Below are positions 34,715 through 43,265 of a stretch of DNA of 64,000 nucleotides, piece by piece. Where the stretch lies: assembly GCF_017873605.1 (NCBI RefSeq), contig NZ_JAGGKI010000001.1, positions 372,001-436,000 on the forward strand, given 5' to 3'. Below the pieces are notes generated by a model. It had not been told where the DNA came from. It searched no databases and was given only the letters and a program-made list of their open reading frames with translations. The translations under genes were made by a program, and so were the position numbers. This DNA is from Paenibacillus lactis. Lineage in GTDB: Bacteria; Bacillota; Bacilli; Paenibacillales; Paenibacillaceae. Positions within the stretch are counted from its first letter, which is position 1. Every line of letters begins with the position of its first letter.

Positions 34715-34789
34715 TTAATTATGATTTTTATAAGACCATTTCAGTAAATAGATTAATTGGCGTCATATTAAATAACATAATCACAACAA

Positions 34790-34826
34790 AAAAATGGCAT
34801 CCTCTTCAGGACGCCATCCATCTTCA
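34790..34826 (-). terminator. Intrinsic terminator
   Basis: On the minus strand ATGGCGTCC pairs with GGATGCCAT and is followed by seven T. It ends the small gene at 34862-35155. The rest of 34573-34861 is AT-rich promoter sequence for cynS. Confidence 0.85.
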
Positions 34827-34861
34827 TTTCATAATCGCTGCAACAGAATACTGTTTTCGAA

Positions 34862-35155
34862 TCAAGCCTCCACCTGCGCATGCTCTTTACAGAACGCAGT
34901 GAGCTCCTCCTCTTCTTCCGGCTCCATATCAAAATCAAGATACCGATCGGTCGTTCGCTCGTAGAAATCGTATTTTACAATTCGGGAATCAGCCCCGTCT
35001 TTGAGAAAGATCACCCGCAGGTAAACTCCCTGTTCAGAATAAAGCTCGTCCTCCTCCGGCACGTCCAGATCGCATACGAACTCATATCGCTGCCCTGCCA
35101 GGATCCCGAACGGATCTTGAATCAACTCTACGCTGTATTCCTTAATCGTCAGCAT
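34862..35155 (-). CDS. Small acidic protein, DUF6509-like
   Basis: A 97-residue soluble, acidic protein: MLTIKEYSVELIQDPFGILAGQRYEFVCDLDVPEEDELYSEQG, ending in a glutamate-rich tail. The pattern resembles a family of small conserved proteins in Bacilli (DUF6509, from memory, not checked). AAGGGTGAG lies before the ATG. Monocistronic with its own terminator. Function unknown. Confidence 0.75.
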   Translation of the reverse strand: MLTIKEYSVELIQDPFGILAGQRYEFVCDLDVPEEDELYSEQGVYLRVIFLKDGADSRIVKYDFYERTTDRYLDFDMEPEEEEELTAFCKEHAQVEA

Positions 35156-35353
35156 TAAATCTCACCCTTTCTGTCACACTTCTACATTATAAACCACGAA
35201 AACGCCCTGCCACACCTTAAAGATAGGTTCTTATCCCGGAGGACAAATGGATCAATTTTTCATTTCTCTATGCTTTTATCTCTTACACCTGATCCTTCAA
35301 ATATTCTACGATCAAGAAGAAGTCGTTCTGATAAAAAAAGGAGTTGACGCAAA

Positions 35354-35920
35354 TTGCCGATCAAGGACCAGCTGACGATCACCGTGGAGAAAGGCAGCCA
35401 CCGGTATTCCTTAACCTCCCCGCTTGGCGGGATCGAACGGTTTACCGTCGTCGTGAATGATCAATTCACCAATGCGCCGAACACGACGCAAATCGCAAGC
35501 GGGGCAGGCAAGAGCAGCGCTGCCGGGAACAATGCCGCAATCCGCTCTCCGTTTACGTACCAGCAGCAAAGCGTCGGCGCAGGCGGCATCGCCAAAAACC
35601 TCGGCCTTAAGAACCCGCTGCATCATGGTGTCAGACCGGATGGTAAGCATCCTAAGTCCAAGAAACATCAGAAAGAAGTGGTCTTCGTCATTAATAAGCA
35701 GGTGGTCAGATTGCCGAGATCAAGTCGGAACGCCTCGGCCACCCAGATTGCGAGCGGCGCCGGAGACTTCAGTACAGGCGGCACCAACTCGGCGATTGAA
35801 AGCCGGGGCACCCGGCAGCAGCACGCCGTCGGTGGAGGGAGCGGCAGCAAAGCGATCAATCGGGATGTTCGCCGCAAGAAGGTTCAGTCCAAGCACCGCC
35901 GTCCGCATCACGGAAAGTGA
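35354..35920 (+). CDS. Uncharacterised basic protein with two internal repeats
   Basis: A 188-residue protein that I do not recognise. It starts at TTG with AAGGAG 10 bases upstream. Residues 1-35 look globular (TITVEKGSHRYSLTSPLGGIERFTVVV). Two repeats follow, near 44-77 and 128-160, each with TQIASGAG, a GxNxAI segment, and QQxxVGxG. Between and after them are Lys/Arg/His-rich stretches (GKHPKSKKHQKE; RRKKVQSKHRRPHHGK). No signal peptide or membrane helix is seen. Such Gly/Ser/Asn-rich repeats with a very basic tail would suit a spore-surface or nucleic-acid-associated protein; that is a guess. Confidence 0.75.
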   Translation: MPIKDQLTITVEKGSHRYSLTSPLGGIERFTVVVNDQFTNAPNTTQIASGAGKSSAAGNNAAIRSPFTYQQQSVGAGGIAKNLGLKNPLHHGVRPDGKHPKSKKHQKEVVFVINKQVVRLPRSSRNASATQIASGAGDFSTGGTNSAIESRGTRQQHAVGGGSGSKAINRDVRRKKVQSKHRRPHHGK

Positions 35921-35949
35921 AGCGTTTAGTGGCTGCATTCCAACAAAGA

Positions 35950-35971
35950 AGGGACCCTGATCAGGGTCCCT
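35950..35971. terminator. Bidirectional palindromic terminator
   Basis: A perfect 22-bp palindrome with arms AGGGACCCTGA and complement. T residues are richer on the minus strand (after the gene ending at 36013), while the plus-strand gene ends at 35920. Confidence 0.75.
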
Positions 35972-36012
35972 CTCGTATTGATATCAAGGATAGCCGTGCC
36001 TGTTGTCACGTG

Positions 36013-36483
36013 TTACACGGATTCTCCTTGGCCTGTCCGTTCTTTGCCCTTCAAGGTGGCCGCGAAGGATCTTGTCATCGTCTTGATCTGCTCCACCTTC
36101 CGGTAGCGGAGGGCCGACCAATCCTCGTCGATGGCGATCTGCCGCACCGGCTCATAGCCTTCATCCGCCAAAATGCCGGCGATGCTGTCCCGGCTGCAGT
36201 CGGAATTCTTGTAAGTTTTGGACGTCTTCTTCGGATAGCAGAGCCAGAGCAAGCCGTTATCCGCTACGGCGCTCGCTGCAATCTTGGCCAGCTCCCGCAG
36301 CTGCCCGTTGCTTGTTCCGAATGCCTGAACGAAATCATAGGGAGCTTGCACCGGCTCCGTATGAACCTCCCCTTGAAGCGAGCGAATAACCTCCTGATAG
36401 GCCTCCGGCGCGTTCAAGATCAGCACGGGCTGGCCCAAGTCTTTATACTGCAGCTTTTTCACAACCGGATGGGTTTCCAGCAT
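36013..36483 (-). CDS. DUF3052-like small protein
   Basis: A 156-residue soluble protein. LGQPVLILNAPEAYQEVI near the start, a central NGLLWLCYPKKTSKTYKNSDCSRDSI and ALRYRKVEQIKTM resemble the DUF3052 family, recalled from pattern rather than searched. GGAAAGGA lies before the ATG. Stands alone after the rlmN-type gene's terminator. Function unknown. Confidence 0.72.
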   Translation of the reverse strand: MLETHPVVKKLQYKDLGQPVLILNAPEAYQEVIRSLQGEVHTEPVQAPYDFVQAFGTSNGQLRELAKIAASAVADNGLLWLCYPKKTSKTYKNSDCSRDSIAGILADEGYEPVRQIAIDEDWSALRYRKVEQIKTMTRSFAATLKGKERTGQGESV

Positions 36484-36545
36484 ATTGGTTCATTCCTTTC
36501 CGCCTGATGTGTCAGGGTCAATAGCAATCGAGGGCTCTCTAGCAG

Positions 36546-36580
36546 AAAAAAGCATACCGCTTCGTGAGGATATGCTTTTC
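36546..36580 (-). terminator. Intrinsic terminator of the rlmN-type gene
   Basis: On the minus strand AGCATA...CC pairs with GG...TATGCT and a run of T follows. Confidence 0.75.
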
Positions 36581-36609
36581 CCACTACCCTAAGGCGAGCA
36601 GCTCTCCAG

Positions 36610-37671
36610 TTACTGCGCCTTCTTGATCTGCTTGCTCCGCAATTGGCCGCAGGCGGCATCGATATCGGTGCCGTGCTCTAGCCGTACGCTAACGCTGATG
36701 CCCTGCTTCTTCAATGTATCGTAGAATGCAGTGATCGTCTCCTTGGAGCTCCGCTGATATTGACTATGCTCATCCACCGGATTGTAAGGGATGAGATTGA
36801 CGTTCGCCAGGCTGCGACGATCGCCGACCAGCTCCGCAAGCTCAAGCGCATGCTCTCGCTGATCATTGACATCCTTCAGCAGAATGTATTCGAGCGTAAT
36901 GCGGCGCTTCGTTTTTTCCAAATAATAATCGATGGCCTCCATCAGCTTCTCGATCGGGATGGCCTTGTTAATCTTCATGATTCTCGTGCGCAGCTCATTG
37001 TTCGGCGCATGCAGGGAGATCGCCAGATTCGTATTCAGATCGCTGTCCGCGAACTCAATAATTTTGTTGGCCAGCCCGCTTGTGGACACCGTGATATGGC
37101 GTGGTCCGATAGCAAGTCCCTTATGGTCCTTGATCACCCGGATAAAGTTCGCCATGTTGTCATAGTTATCGAACGGCTCGCCGATCCCCATCACGACCAG
37201 GTGACTCACCCGCTCATCCTGGCCTCTGCGGTCCAGATGAAGCTGAACCTGCATCACCTGCTCGACGATTTCCGCAGCCGTCAGATCCCGGCTCTTCTTC
37301 AGAAGGCCGCTGGCACAGAAGCTGCAGCCAATGTTGCAGCCAACTTGGGTTGTTACGCAAACGGACAACCCGAATTTATGGCGCATGAGCACCGTCTCGA
37401 TCAGGTTGCCGTCAGCAAGCCTGAACAGAAACTTGACCGTCCCGTCAATCGACTCCTGCTTCGTATGCTCCTCCAGCGTCACAATCGCAAAGTGCTCCTC
37501 CAGCAGCTCAAGGCATGAAGGATGCACGTCGGTCATCTCCGAAAATGCCGTAACCCGTGAGCGGTACAGCCATTCCCACACCCGGGTCGCCCGGGACTTC
37601 TTATGGCCCCGCTGGCCGAGCCAATCGACCAGCTGATCTAATGTCAATCCATAAATGGATGGTTTATTCAT
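36610..37671 (-). CDS. rlmN: RlmN/Cfr-family radical SAM rRNA methyltransferase
   Basis: Methylates A2503 of 23S rRNA (C2 position for RlmN), and possibly tRNA. The 353-residue protein has the radical SAM cluster motif CNIGCSFC near residue 113, [22 protein letters not shown], and the second catalytic Cys in DIDAACGQL near the C-terminus. The N-terminal region ([33 protein letters not shown]) fits RlmN. The ATG at 37671 is used; an extension to 37743 has hydrophobic residues but no ribosome binding site. RlmN rather than the resistance enzyme Cfr is favoured but not proven by eye. Confidence 0.9.
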   Translation of the reverse strand: MNKPSIYGLTLDQLVDWLGQRGHKKSRATRVWEWLYRSRVTAFSEMTDVHPSCLELLEEHFAIVTLEEHTKQESIDGTVKFLFRLADGNLIETVLMRHKFGLSVCVTTQVGCNIGCSFCASGLLKKSRDLTAAEIVEQVMQVQLHLDRRGQDERVSHLVVMGIGEPFDNYDNMANFIRVIKDHKGLAIGPRHITVSTSGLANKIIEFADSDLNTNLAISLHAPNNELRTRIMKINKAIPIEKLMEAIDYYLEKTKRRITLEYILLKDVNDQREHALELAELVGDRRSLANVNLIPYNPVDEHSQYQRSSKETITAFYDTLKKQGISVSVRLEHGTDIDAACGQLRSKQIKKAQ

Positions 37672-37972
37672 GATGGATATCCTCTTTCTATAAACAACAT
37701 TTATTATGAGGCATATTGCAAAAATCCAAAGGGCGACTTTCAATCAGCAATATATAGACCGAATGGTTTAGTTCGTCTGTGTATTGTACCTGGAAGCGAC
37801 CGGAATCGAATTTTGCAAATTCCTGATATATCAAACCTTACGGCGAGAAACGGACACCTGATAGCCCACTCTGTATTGTCCCAAAATTTCAACACGAACA
37901 CAAGGGGAGTTATAGGCAATTCACGCTTCTTATACGCAAATCAGGATTGACATATCCAATAAATACCTTTAT

Positions 37973-37999
37973 GTTTATCATTGACTGACTTAATCAATC
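37973..37999. promoter_or_regulatory. Operator repeat 1 upstream of FAD monooxygenase
   Basis: A 27-base element, GTTTATCATTGACTGA then CTTAATCAATC, contains the inverted pair TTGACTGA/AATCAATC. A second copy at 38110-38136 matches 25 of 27 bases. It overlaps the -35 TTGACT (37981-37986) of a promoter whose -10 is ATATCT (38004-38009) after 17 bases. Confidence 0.7.
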
Positions 38000-38109
38000 A
38001 TAAATATCTATAAGAGAAGGGAGACACTCAACACTCATTTCGTTATGGACGATCACCGCTATTTGTCCTGCACCTGTAATCTAAATTTGAATTTCAGAAG
38101 ATATTTTTC

Positions 38110-38136
38110 GTTTATCATTGACTGATTAAATCAATC
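38110..38136. promoter_or_regulatory. Operator repeat 2 upstream of FAD monooxygenase
   Basis: Second copy of the 27-base element (GTTTATCATTGACTGA then TTAAATCAATC), 137 bases after the first and 18 bases before the start codon. Likely site for the TetR regulator encoded at 39685. No gene is seen in 37672-38154. Confidence 0.7.
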
Positions 38137-38154
38137 TATATTTGGAGGTTTCGT

Positions 38155-39636
38155 ATGAAAACAAAAGGCAAAGCGCTCATTCTAGGCGGAGGCATAGCCG
38201 GACTATTCACTGCAACCGTGTTATCCAAGCATTATGAAGAGGTGATCATCACGGATCGGGATGAGTTTCCGGCAGGACCGGAAAATCGGTCGGGTACGCC
38301 GCAGGCCTATCATCCGCACCGTTTCCTTGCGCGCGGCAAAATGATCGTTGAAAGCTGGTTCCCTGGCATAACCGAGGAATTGCTTCAGCAAGGGGCGCAT
38401 CCTCGAGAAATGAAATCCGTTAAGATGACCAATCGCTACGGCACGCTGGAAATGCCCGATGAGCCCAATGCAGGGTGCAGCAGATCCCTGTTTGAGTGGA
38501 CCCTCCGCAACAGAGTGATCCAAATGCCTAATGTGACTCTCTTACCAAAGCTTGCAGCGCAGGAATTACTGCATGACGCGGACAGGAATGCCGTTACCGG
38601 CGTTGTTTTCCGGGACAAAAACGTCAGGGAATCAACGCTTGTTCAAATAAATGCGAATCTGGTCGTGGATGCAAGCGGACGCGGTTCCAAGCTCGCTGAT
38701 TGGTTGCAGAACCTTGGTTACGCGGTACCGGAAGCAGAGAAACTGCACGTATCCCTAGGATATAGTACGCGGCACTATAGGGTTCCAGAAGAAATCCAGG
38801 CTGTATGGAGCACCATCCTGAATGATGGAGATCCCTCCCTTGGTATCGGCACGGCTGTGTTCAATCCGATCGAGAACCACATCGCAGAGGTTGTTCTGTA
38901 CCGCGCGGGAGGAGCTTCCTATCCGACAACCGACCATCAGTTGTACGACCAGGAGGCGCAAAATCTGTTCGGTTCCACCATCGGAGATTTGCTTCAGCAG
39001 CTTGAACCAATCTCAAGCCCGCGGGGCTACCGGATTGAGGAATGCGTGAGACAGCATTTCGAGCAGATGGAGGATTGGCCTTCCGGTCTGCTGGTGCTCG
39101 GCGATGCCTTCTGCAGCTTCGATCCGATATTCGGCCAAGGCATGACGGTGGCGGCCATCCAGGCAGATGCGCTGGACCAGTACTTGCAATCGAGGCAAAA
39201 TGAAGTCCTGCTTGAGGAGGGATTCGAACGCTTCGCCCTTCTAAAGATGCAATCCGCCATGGAGCCTGCATGGTGGCTTAGCACTGCCGCGGATCTCAGA
39301 TGGCCGGGGGTGACATACGAAGGCCACCTGTCCGCCCAAGGGTTTTCTTTTGCCCAGAGGCTGTTCGATATATGCCAGGAGCTGGCTTATGCTCATAACG
39401 ATATGGCCGTATTCGAACAGTATATGATGGTAACGGGTCTTTTCGCTTCGCCGCAGGCTTTGTTTAATGCAGAGTATATCAACTCGCTTGTGAATGCGGA
39501 TCTATCGGGAAAAGGCAAAGCTTGGCTCCATCAGGTATTACAGGAGGTGAATTTGCCGCTGGAGGAACTACTCGCGCGGATCATCCCGGTTTTTAATAAC
39601 GAATTTCTGCCCTTATCCATGGGATTGCCCGAATAA
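38155..39636 (+). CDS. FAD-dependent monooxygenase/oxidoreductase
   Basis: A 493-residue flavoprotein of the p-hydroxybenzoate hydroxylase/geranylgeranyl reductase fold. ALILGGGIAGLFTATVLSKHYEEVIITDRDE is the FAD dinucleotide motif, VVDASGRGSKLADWL the middle motif, and LLVLGDAFCSFDPIFGQGMTVAA the second FAD signature near residue 315. TPQAYHPHRFLARG suits a substrate pocket. GGAGG precedes the ATG. It is followed 48 bases later by a TetR gene and preceded by two operator repeats. A drug- or toxin-modifying role is plausible because TetR-controlled, but the substrate is unknown. Confidence 0.85.
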   Translation: MKTKGKALILGGGIAGLFTATVLSKHYEEVIITDRDEFPAGPENRSGTPQAYHPHRFLARGKMIVESWFPGITEELLQQGAHPREMKSVKMTNRYGTLEMPDEPNAGCSRSLFEWTLRNRVIQMPNVTLLPKLAAQELLHDADRNAVTGVVFRDKNVRESTLVQINANLVVDASGRGSKLADWLQNLGYAVPEAEKLHVSLGYSTRHYRVPEEIQAVWSTILNDGDPSLGIGTAVFNPIENHIAEVVLYRAGGASYPTTDHQLYDQEAQNLFGSTIGDLLQQLEPISSPRGYRIEECVRQHFEQMEDWPSGLLVLGDAFCSFDPIFGQGMTVAAIQADALDQYLQSRQNEVLLEEGFERFALLKMQSAMEPAWWLSTAADLRWPGVTYEGHLSAQGFSFAQRLFDICQELAYAHNDMAVFEQYMMVTGLFASPQALFNAEYINSLVNADLSGKGKAWLHQVLQEVNLPLEELLARIIPVFNNEFLPLSMGLPE

Positions 39637-39684
39637 ATCAAATGCGTTATTGTTGTTATCAGCACGAGAATACCAGGATGAGGG

Positions 39685-40290
39685 ATGGACGCAATGACCC
39701 CTTTAAACGAAGAACAATTGCATCAAATACGCGACGAACGAAAAGAACAAATCATGCGAGCTGCCATCAAAGTATTTTCTAAAAGAGGAATCTTCGGAAC
39801 CAAAATGAGCATGATTGCCAGCGAAGCCGGAGTCAGCCACGGCCTTCTCTATCACTACTTCAAATCCAAAGACGAGTTGTTCATCACGCTCGTTCAATGG
39901 TCGATGGAGGAAGCTCGGCAAGCGTTCTCCGAAATCTATAACGTACCCGGTACCCCTCTTGAGAAAATCGCTCTGCTAACCTCAATGATTCTCCAAGAGG
40001 ATGATAATTCGCACTTTATGCTGATTCAGCAAGCACGCACCTCGGATGGCGTGCCCGAAGAGGCCAAGCGGATTATCGAGAACTATTCCATCCATGCTTT
40101 TGTTGACCAGTTGATGCCGCTGTTCGAAGCAGGGCAGGATGCCGGGGAGATTGCGGCTGGCGATCTGAGAGAGCTCGTAGCCTGTTATTTATCCGTGTTA
40201 TCAGGATTAATGACGCTGAAGTCCCAAGAGGACCCGAGCTATACGCCCCCGAAGGCGGAGCTGCTGCTGCGACTGCTTAGGAACGGATAA
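39685..40290 (+). CDS. TetR-family transcriptional regulator
   Basis: A 201-residue regulator with the N-terminal TetR helix-turn-helix (QIMRAAIKVFSKRGIFGTKMSMIASEAGVSHGLLYHYFKSKDELF, residues about 22-65) and a helical ligand-binding C-terminus. AGGATGAGGG precedes the ATG. Co-directional with the upstream FAD monooxygenase and probably co-transcribed; it likely binds the repeated element ahead of that gene. Ends at a terminator. Confidence 0.93.
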   Translation: MDAMTPLNEEQLHQIRDERKEQIMRAAIKVFSKRGIFGTKMSMIASEAGVSHGLLYHYFKSKDELFITLVQWSMEEARQAFSEIYNVPGTPLEKIALLTSMILQEDDNSHFMLIQQARTSDGVPEEAKRIIENYSIHAFVDQLMPLFEAGQDAGEIAAGDLRELVACYLSVLSGLMTLKSQEDPSYTPPKAELLLRLLRNG

Positions 40291-40307
40291 GGATCATAAC
40301 GCAAACC

Positions 40308-40370
40308 AAACACACCTCCCATGAAACCACCGGATCTTTTCCGCACATTTCATAAAAGGTGTGTTTTTGA
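40308..40370 (+). terminator. Intrinsic terminator after the TetR gene
   Basis: AAACACACCT (40308-40317) pairs with AGGTGTGTTT (40357-40366) followed by T, with a large loop. Confidence 0.65.
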
Positions 40371-40383
40371 CTATTATCGTGTA

Positions 40384-41343
40384 TCAGAGGGGCGTCTCGG
40401 GTTCATGCTTCTCCTGTTCCCGAATCTGCGAGCCGTCGCTCAGCGTAATCCAAGTGTCGAACTGCCGCTGTCCTTCATGCAGGCGAATAACCCTCGCACC
40501 ACGGAGCATGCCTTCCCGGCCATATGTACCATAACCGGTAGCTCTGCCGTAGCAAAGCCGGATGCCGTAGAGTTCACCCCAGTAATCGTTAATGTGATCA
40601 TGTCCGGCGAACGTGCCCATCACATCGCCCCGCTCCAGCATGGCCGCGAACAAACCGGTGTTCAGCTGCGGGCAGCACACTGCCTCAAACTTGTTGCCAT
40701 AACACGTCCGGCGTTCCCATACATCCCTGTATTCCGGAATCGGGATGTGGAAGAAGGCCAATGCCGGCATGGAGTCGCCGCCACGCTTTACGCTGTATGC
40801 GGCAGACGCCATTTCATACCAGCGGATCTGATCGCGCCGAATCCAATCATAGCCTTCAACGGCCGGATGCTGTGACATTTCGCCCGAATCGAAGAAATAC
40901 AGCACGGCCTCAGCCGTATCTTCCCCTTTTCCGTAAATAGGAAGCGTGTAGTTGCCGACACCGCTAATTTCCGGCGGCCCAGGCTCCGAACAGCAGCCGG
41001 GAAGATCCATGGCAGCCTTCATTAATTCCTCCCGCGTAATATCGCCTTCCGTATCATGATTGCCGAATACGAATGCCCAGCGAATCCCCCGAGATTCCGC
41101 CGCGAATACGGCATCCTTGAAAGCCTGAACCGGGTCCAGGCAGCTTGCGGAGCTATCCCCTGTCTCCCCCGTATAGATAATATCTCCAGTAAACACAACG
41201 AGATCGGGTTGTTCCAGGTCCAGCACCGCCTCCATGCACTGCCGGCTCGCTAAGTCTTGCGCATCGCCATTCCTCCAGTGAATGTCGGTAAACTGTACGA
41301 TCGTAAACGTCTGATCTTCTTTAAAGCGGAGTACGGGCTTCAT
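40384..41343 (-). CDS. Calcineurin-like metallophosphoesterase
   Basis: A 319-residue dinuclear-metal phosphoesterase. The motifs are complete: QFTDIHW (D-x-H) near residue 18, GDIIY, GNHD near residue 95, FFHIPIPEY, and GHDHINDYWG near the C-terminus. No signal peptide, so cytoplasmic. Plant-PAP29-like bacterial homologues share this arrangement, from memory. Divergent from the DeoR gene. Substrate unknown, perhaps a phosphodiester linked to the neighbouring operon. Confidence 0.9.
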   Translation of the reverse strand: MKPVLRFKEDQTFTIVQFTDIHWRNGDAQDLASRQCMEAVLDLEQPDLVVFTGDIIYTGETGDSSASCLDPVQAFKDAVFAAESRGIRWAFVFGNHDTEGDITREELMKAAMDLPGCCSEPGPPEISGVGNYTLPIYGKGEDTAEAVLYFFDSGEMSQHPAVEGYDWIRRDQIRWYEMASAAYSVKRGGDSMPALAFFHIPIPEYRDVWERRTCYGNKFEAVCCPQLNTGLFAAMLERGDVMGTFAGHDHINDYWGELYGIRLCYGRATGYGTYGREGMLRGARVIRLHEGQRQFDTWITLSDGSQIREQEKHEPETPL

Positions 41344-41443
41344 ATTGCAGCCTCCCTTAATTTCGGTTTGCGGTTTTTGTGTGAATTGTTGTTGTTTTAT
41401 GTGTATATTAGAGGGTATTCCATGATTTCGTCAATGATTTTTG

Positions 41444-41472
41444 TTGACATGATGAGGTAACTGCCATAATAA
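41444..41472 (+). promoter_or_regulatory. Promoter of the DeoR operon, with adjacent inverted repeat
   Basis: TTGACA (41444-41449), 17 bases, TAATAA (41467-41472). Immediately downstream GTTGA-AA-TCAAC (41476-41487) is an inverted repeat suited to autoregulation by the DeoR protein. Confidence 0.65.
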
Positions 41473-41531
41473 TTAGTTGAAATCAACAACACTGGTCAAT
41501 ATCAGTCATACATATGTGAGGTGAATCCGCA

Positions 41532-42305
41532 ATGTCCGTAACCTATGAAGACCGGCGGCAAAAAATCCTGCATCAATTGGAGCTTGAAGGCAAGGTCCAG
41601 GTTCACGCCCTCGCGAAGCAGCTGGATGTATCCGCCGAAACGATCCGCAGGGATCTGGACCGCTTGGAGAAAGAAGGCAAGCTGCGCAAAGTTTACGGCG
41701 GTGCCGTCAAATCGCGCTCCGGACAGATCGAACCGTCCTTCCTAAGCCGTTCGCAGACGCATTCGGAAGAAAAGGCCGCGATCGGCAAGCTGGCAGCTTC
41801 CCTTGTTAAAGACGGGGAGACCATTCTGCTGGACAACGGAACGACCACGATCGAGGTGGTGCGTTATCTTCAGGACCGCCCGCATGTCACGGTCATCACG
41901 CACTCGGTGCCTATTCTCAATCTGGCGATGGAGATTTTTCAGGGGAAGATTATTTTTATCGGCGGGGATATGGACCGGACCAAACAGGCTGCAACCGGCC
42001 CGCTTACCGAAATGCTGCTGGAACAGTTCAAGGTGAATAAAGCGTTTATCTCTGTCGGGGGCATCTCGTTAACCGACGGCATTACCGATTATGATGTGGA
42101 TGAAGCCTACATATCCCGAAAAATGCTGGAGCGTGCGGAGGAAGGCATCGTTCTCGCCGATCATTCGAAGCTCGGGGTAACCACATTCTCGAAGCTCGCG
42201 AAGCTGGAGGACATCTCCATGCTCATCACGGATCCAGGCTGCCCGCAGGAATGGGTGGATAATCTGTCTGCTCGCGGGATCGAAGTTCTTACCGGGCCGA
42301 TCTGA
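41532..42305 (+). CDS. DeoR/GlpR-family transcriptional regulator
   Basis: A 257-residue repressor: N-terminal HTH (EDRRQKILHQLELEGKVQVHALAKQLDVSAETIRRDLDRLEKEGKLRKVYGGAV), then a DeoR sugar-phosphate sensor domain with LLDNGTTTIEV and the VGGISLTDGITDYDVDEA segment. Effectors are usually phosphorylated sugars. GTGAGGTGA lies before the ATG. It overlaps the following transporter by one base (TGATG), so they are coupled. Confidence 0.94.
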   Translation: MSVTYEDRRQKILHQLELEGKVQVHALAKQLDVSAETIRRDLDRLEKEGKLRKVYGGAVKSRSGQIEPSFLSRSQTHSEEKAAIGKLAASLVKDGETILLDNGTTTIEVVRYLQDRPHVTVITHSVPILNLAMEIFQGKIIFIGGDMDRTKQAATGPLTEMLLEQFKVNKAFISVGGISLTDGITDYDVDEAYISRKMLERAEEGIVLADHSKLGVTTFSKLAKLEDISMLITDPGCPQEWVDNLSARGIEVLTGPI

Positions 42306-43156
42306 TGGAGCTTCTGGCCCTGCTTCTGGTCCTGTCATCCGGTCTGACGCATGCGCTCTGGAATCTGTTTACGAAGCGAAGCATTCATAAATCGGTATTT
42401 CTGTGGTGCATTCATTCGGTAACCTTAATCATTCTGATGCCCTATTTCTGGATCGAAATGTCGCAGCTCACGCTGAGCCCGAAAGTATACGGCTTCATTC
42501 TGCTGTCCATGACCATACAAGGAGGCTACATCCTCCTGCTCTCTAAAGCTTATACGCATGGGGATATGTCCCAGGTCTATCCGTTCATGCGGGGGCTCGG
42601 CGCCATGCTGACTTCCCTTTGCAGCCTGGTTCTATTTCACGAGCAAATGAGCACCGCCGGCGTCCTTGGGCTATCCGCCATTATTTTCTCTTTATTCGCC
42701 TTATCGGGGATCCGGGCCGGCTCACGTCACAATGTGAATGGAAAAGCGCTTATTTATGCCTGTCTGGTGGGGCTCTGCATTTCAGGCTATACGCTCACGG
42801 ACAAGGCGATTCTGGATGCCGGAGTTTCCCCCGTGCTGTTAATCCAGTTATCGAATATCAGCTATTTCATCGCGCTTATCATCCCTGTCCTGCGATCCGG
42901 ACAACTGAAGCGGGAATGGTCCGTTAACTGGCGCACCATACTGCTCGGCTCTGTTCTGGCGCCAGGCTCGTACCTGTTGTTTCTGTTTGCCATGAGGCTG
43001 ACGCCGCTTGCCCATATTGCACCGATCCGTGAGATCAGCACCGTATTCGGCACGATATTCGGCATTCTTATACTCCGGGAGCAGCAGGGCTCGCGCCGAA
43101 TCGTGATGTCCGCGCTGATCACATTAGGCATCATCACCATCGCAATCTGGGGTTAG
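42305..43156 (+). CDS. EamA/DMT-superfamily transporter
   Basis: A 283-residue inner-membrane protein with about ten helices arranged as two EamA repeats, the second near residues 145-280. LLSKAYTHGDMSQVYPFMRGLGAMLTSL and LFAMRLTPLAHIAPIREISTVFGTIFGILILREQQGSRR are the family signatures of each half. It exports or imports a small metabolite. It overlaps the DeoR stop and precedes a phosphodiesterase-like gene, so the three probably form one operon. Confidence 0.9.
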   Translation: MELLALLLVLSSGLTHALWNLFTKRSIHKSVFLWCIHSVTLIILMPYFWIEMSQLTLSPKVYGFILLSMTIQGGYILLLSKAYTHGDMSQVYPFMRGLGAMLTSLCSLVLFHEQMSTAGVLGLSAIIFSLFALSGIRAGSRHNVNGKALIYACLVGLCISGYTLTDKAILDAGVSPVLLIQLSNISYFIALIIPVLRSGQLKREWSVNWRTILLGSVLAPGSYLLFLFAMRLTPLAHIAPIREISTVFGTIFGILILREQQGSRRIVMSALITLGIITIAIWG

Positions 43157-43265
43157 CTCTCGTCTCGTCGGTAAGTCAACCATGTATGAGTCCTGAGTCC
43201 AACACTGCCATTCTATGTATCATCAAAATGTACCGATCATGTACATAACAAGGAGGCTGCCATCT

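Noticed and set aside
36610..37671. Calling the methyltransferase Cfr (antibiotic resistance)
   Set aside because: Length, N-terminal region and sequence follow RlmN. Proximity to mph is not enough to claim Cfr.
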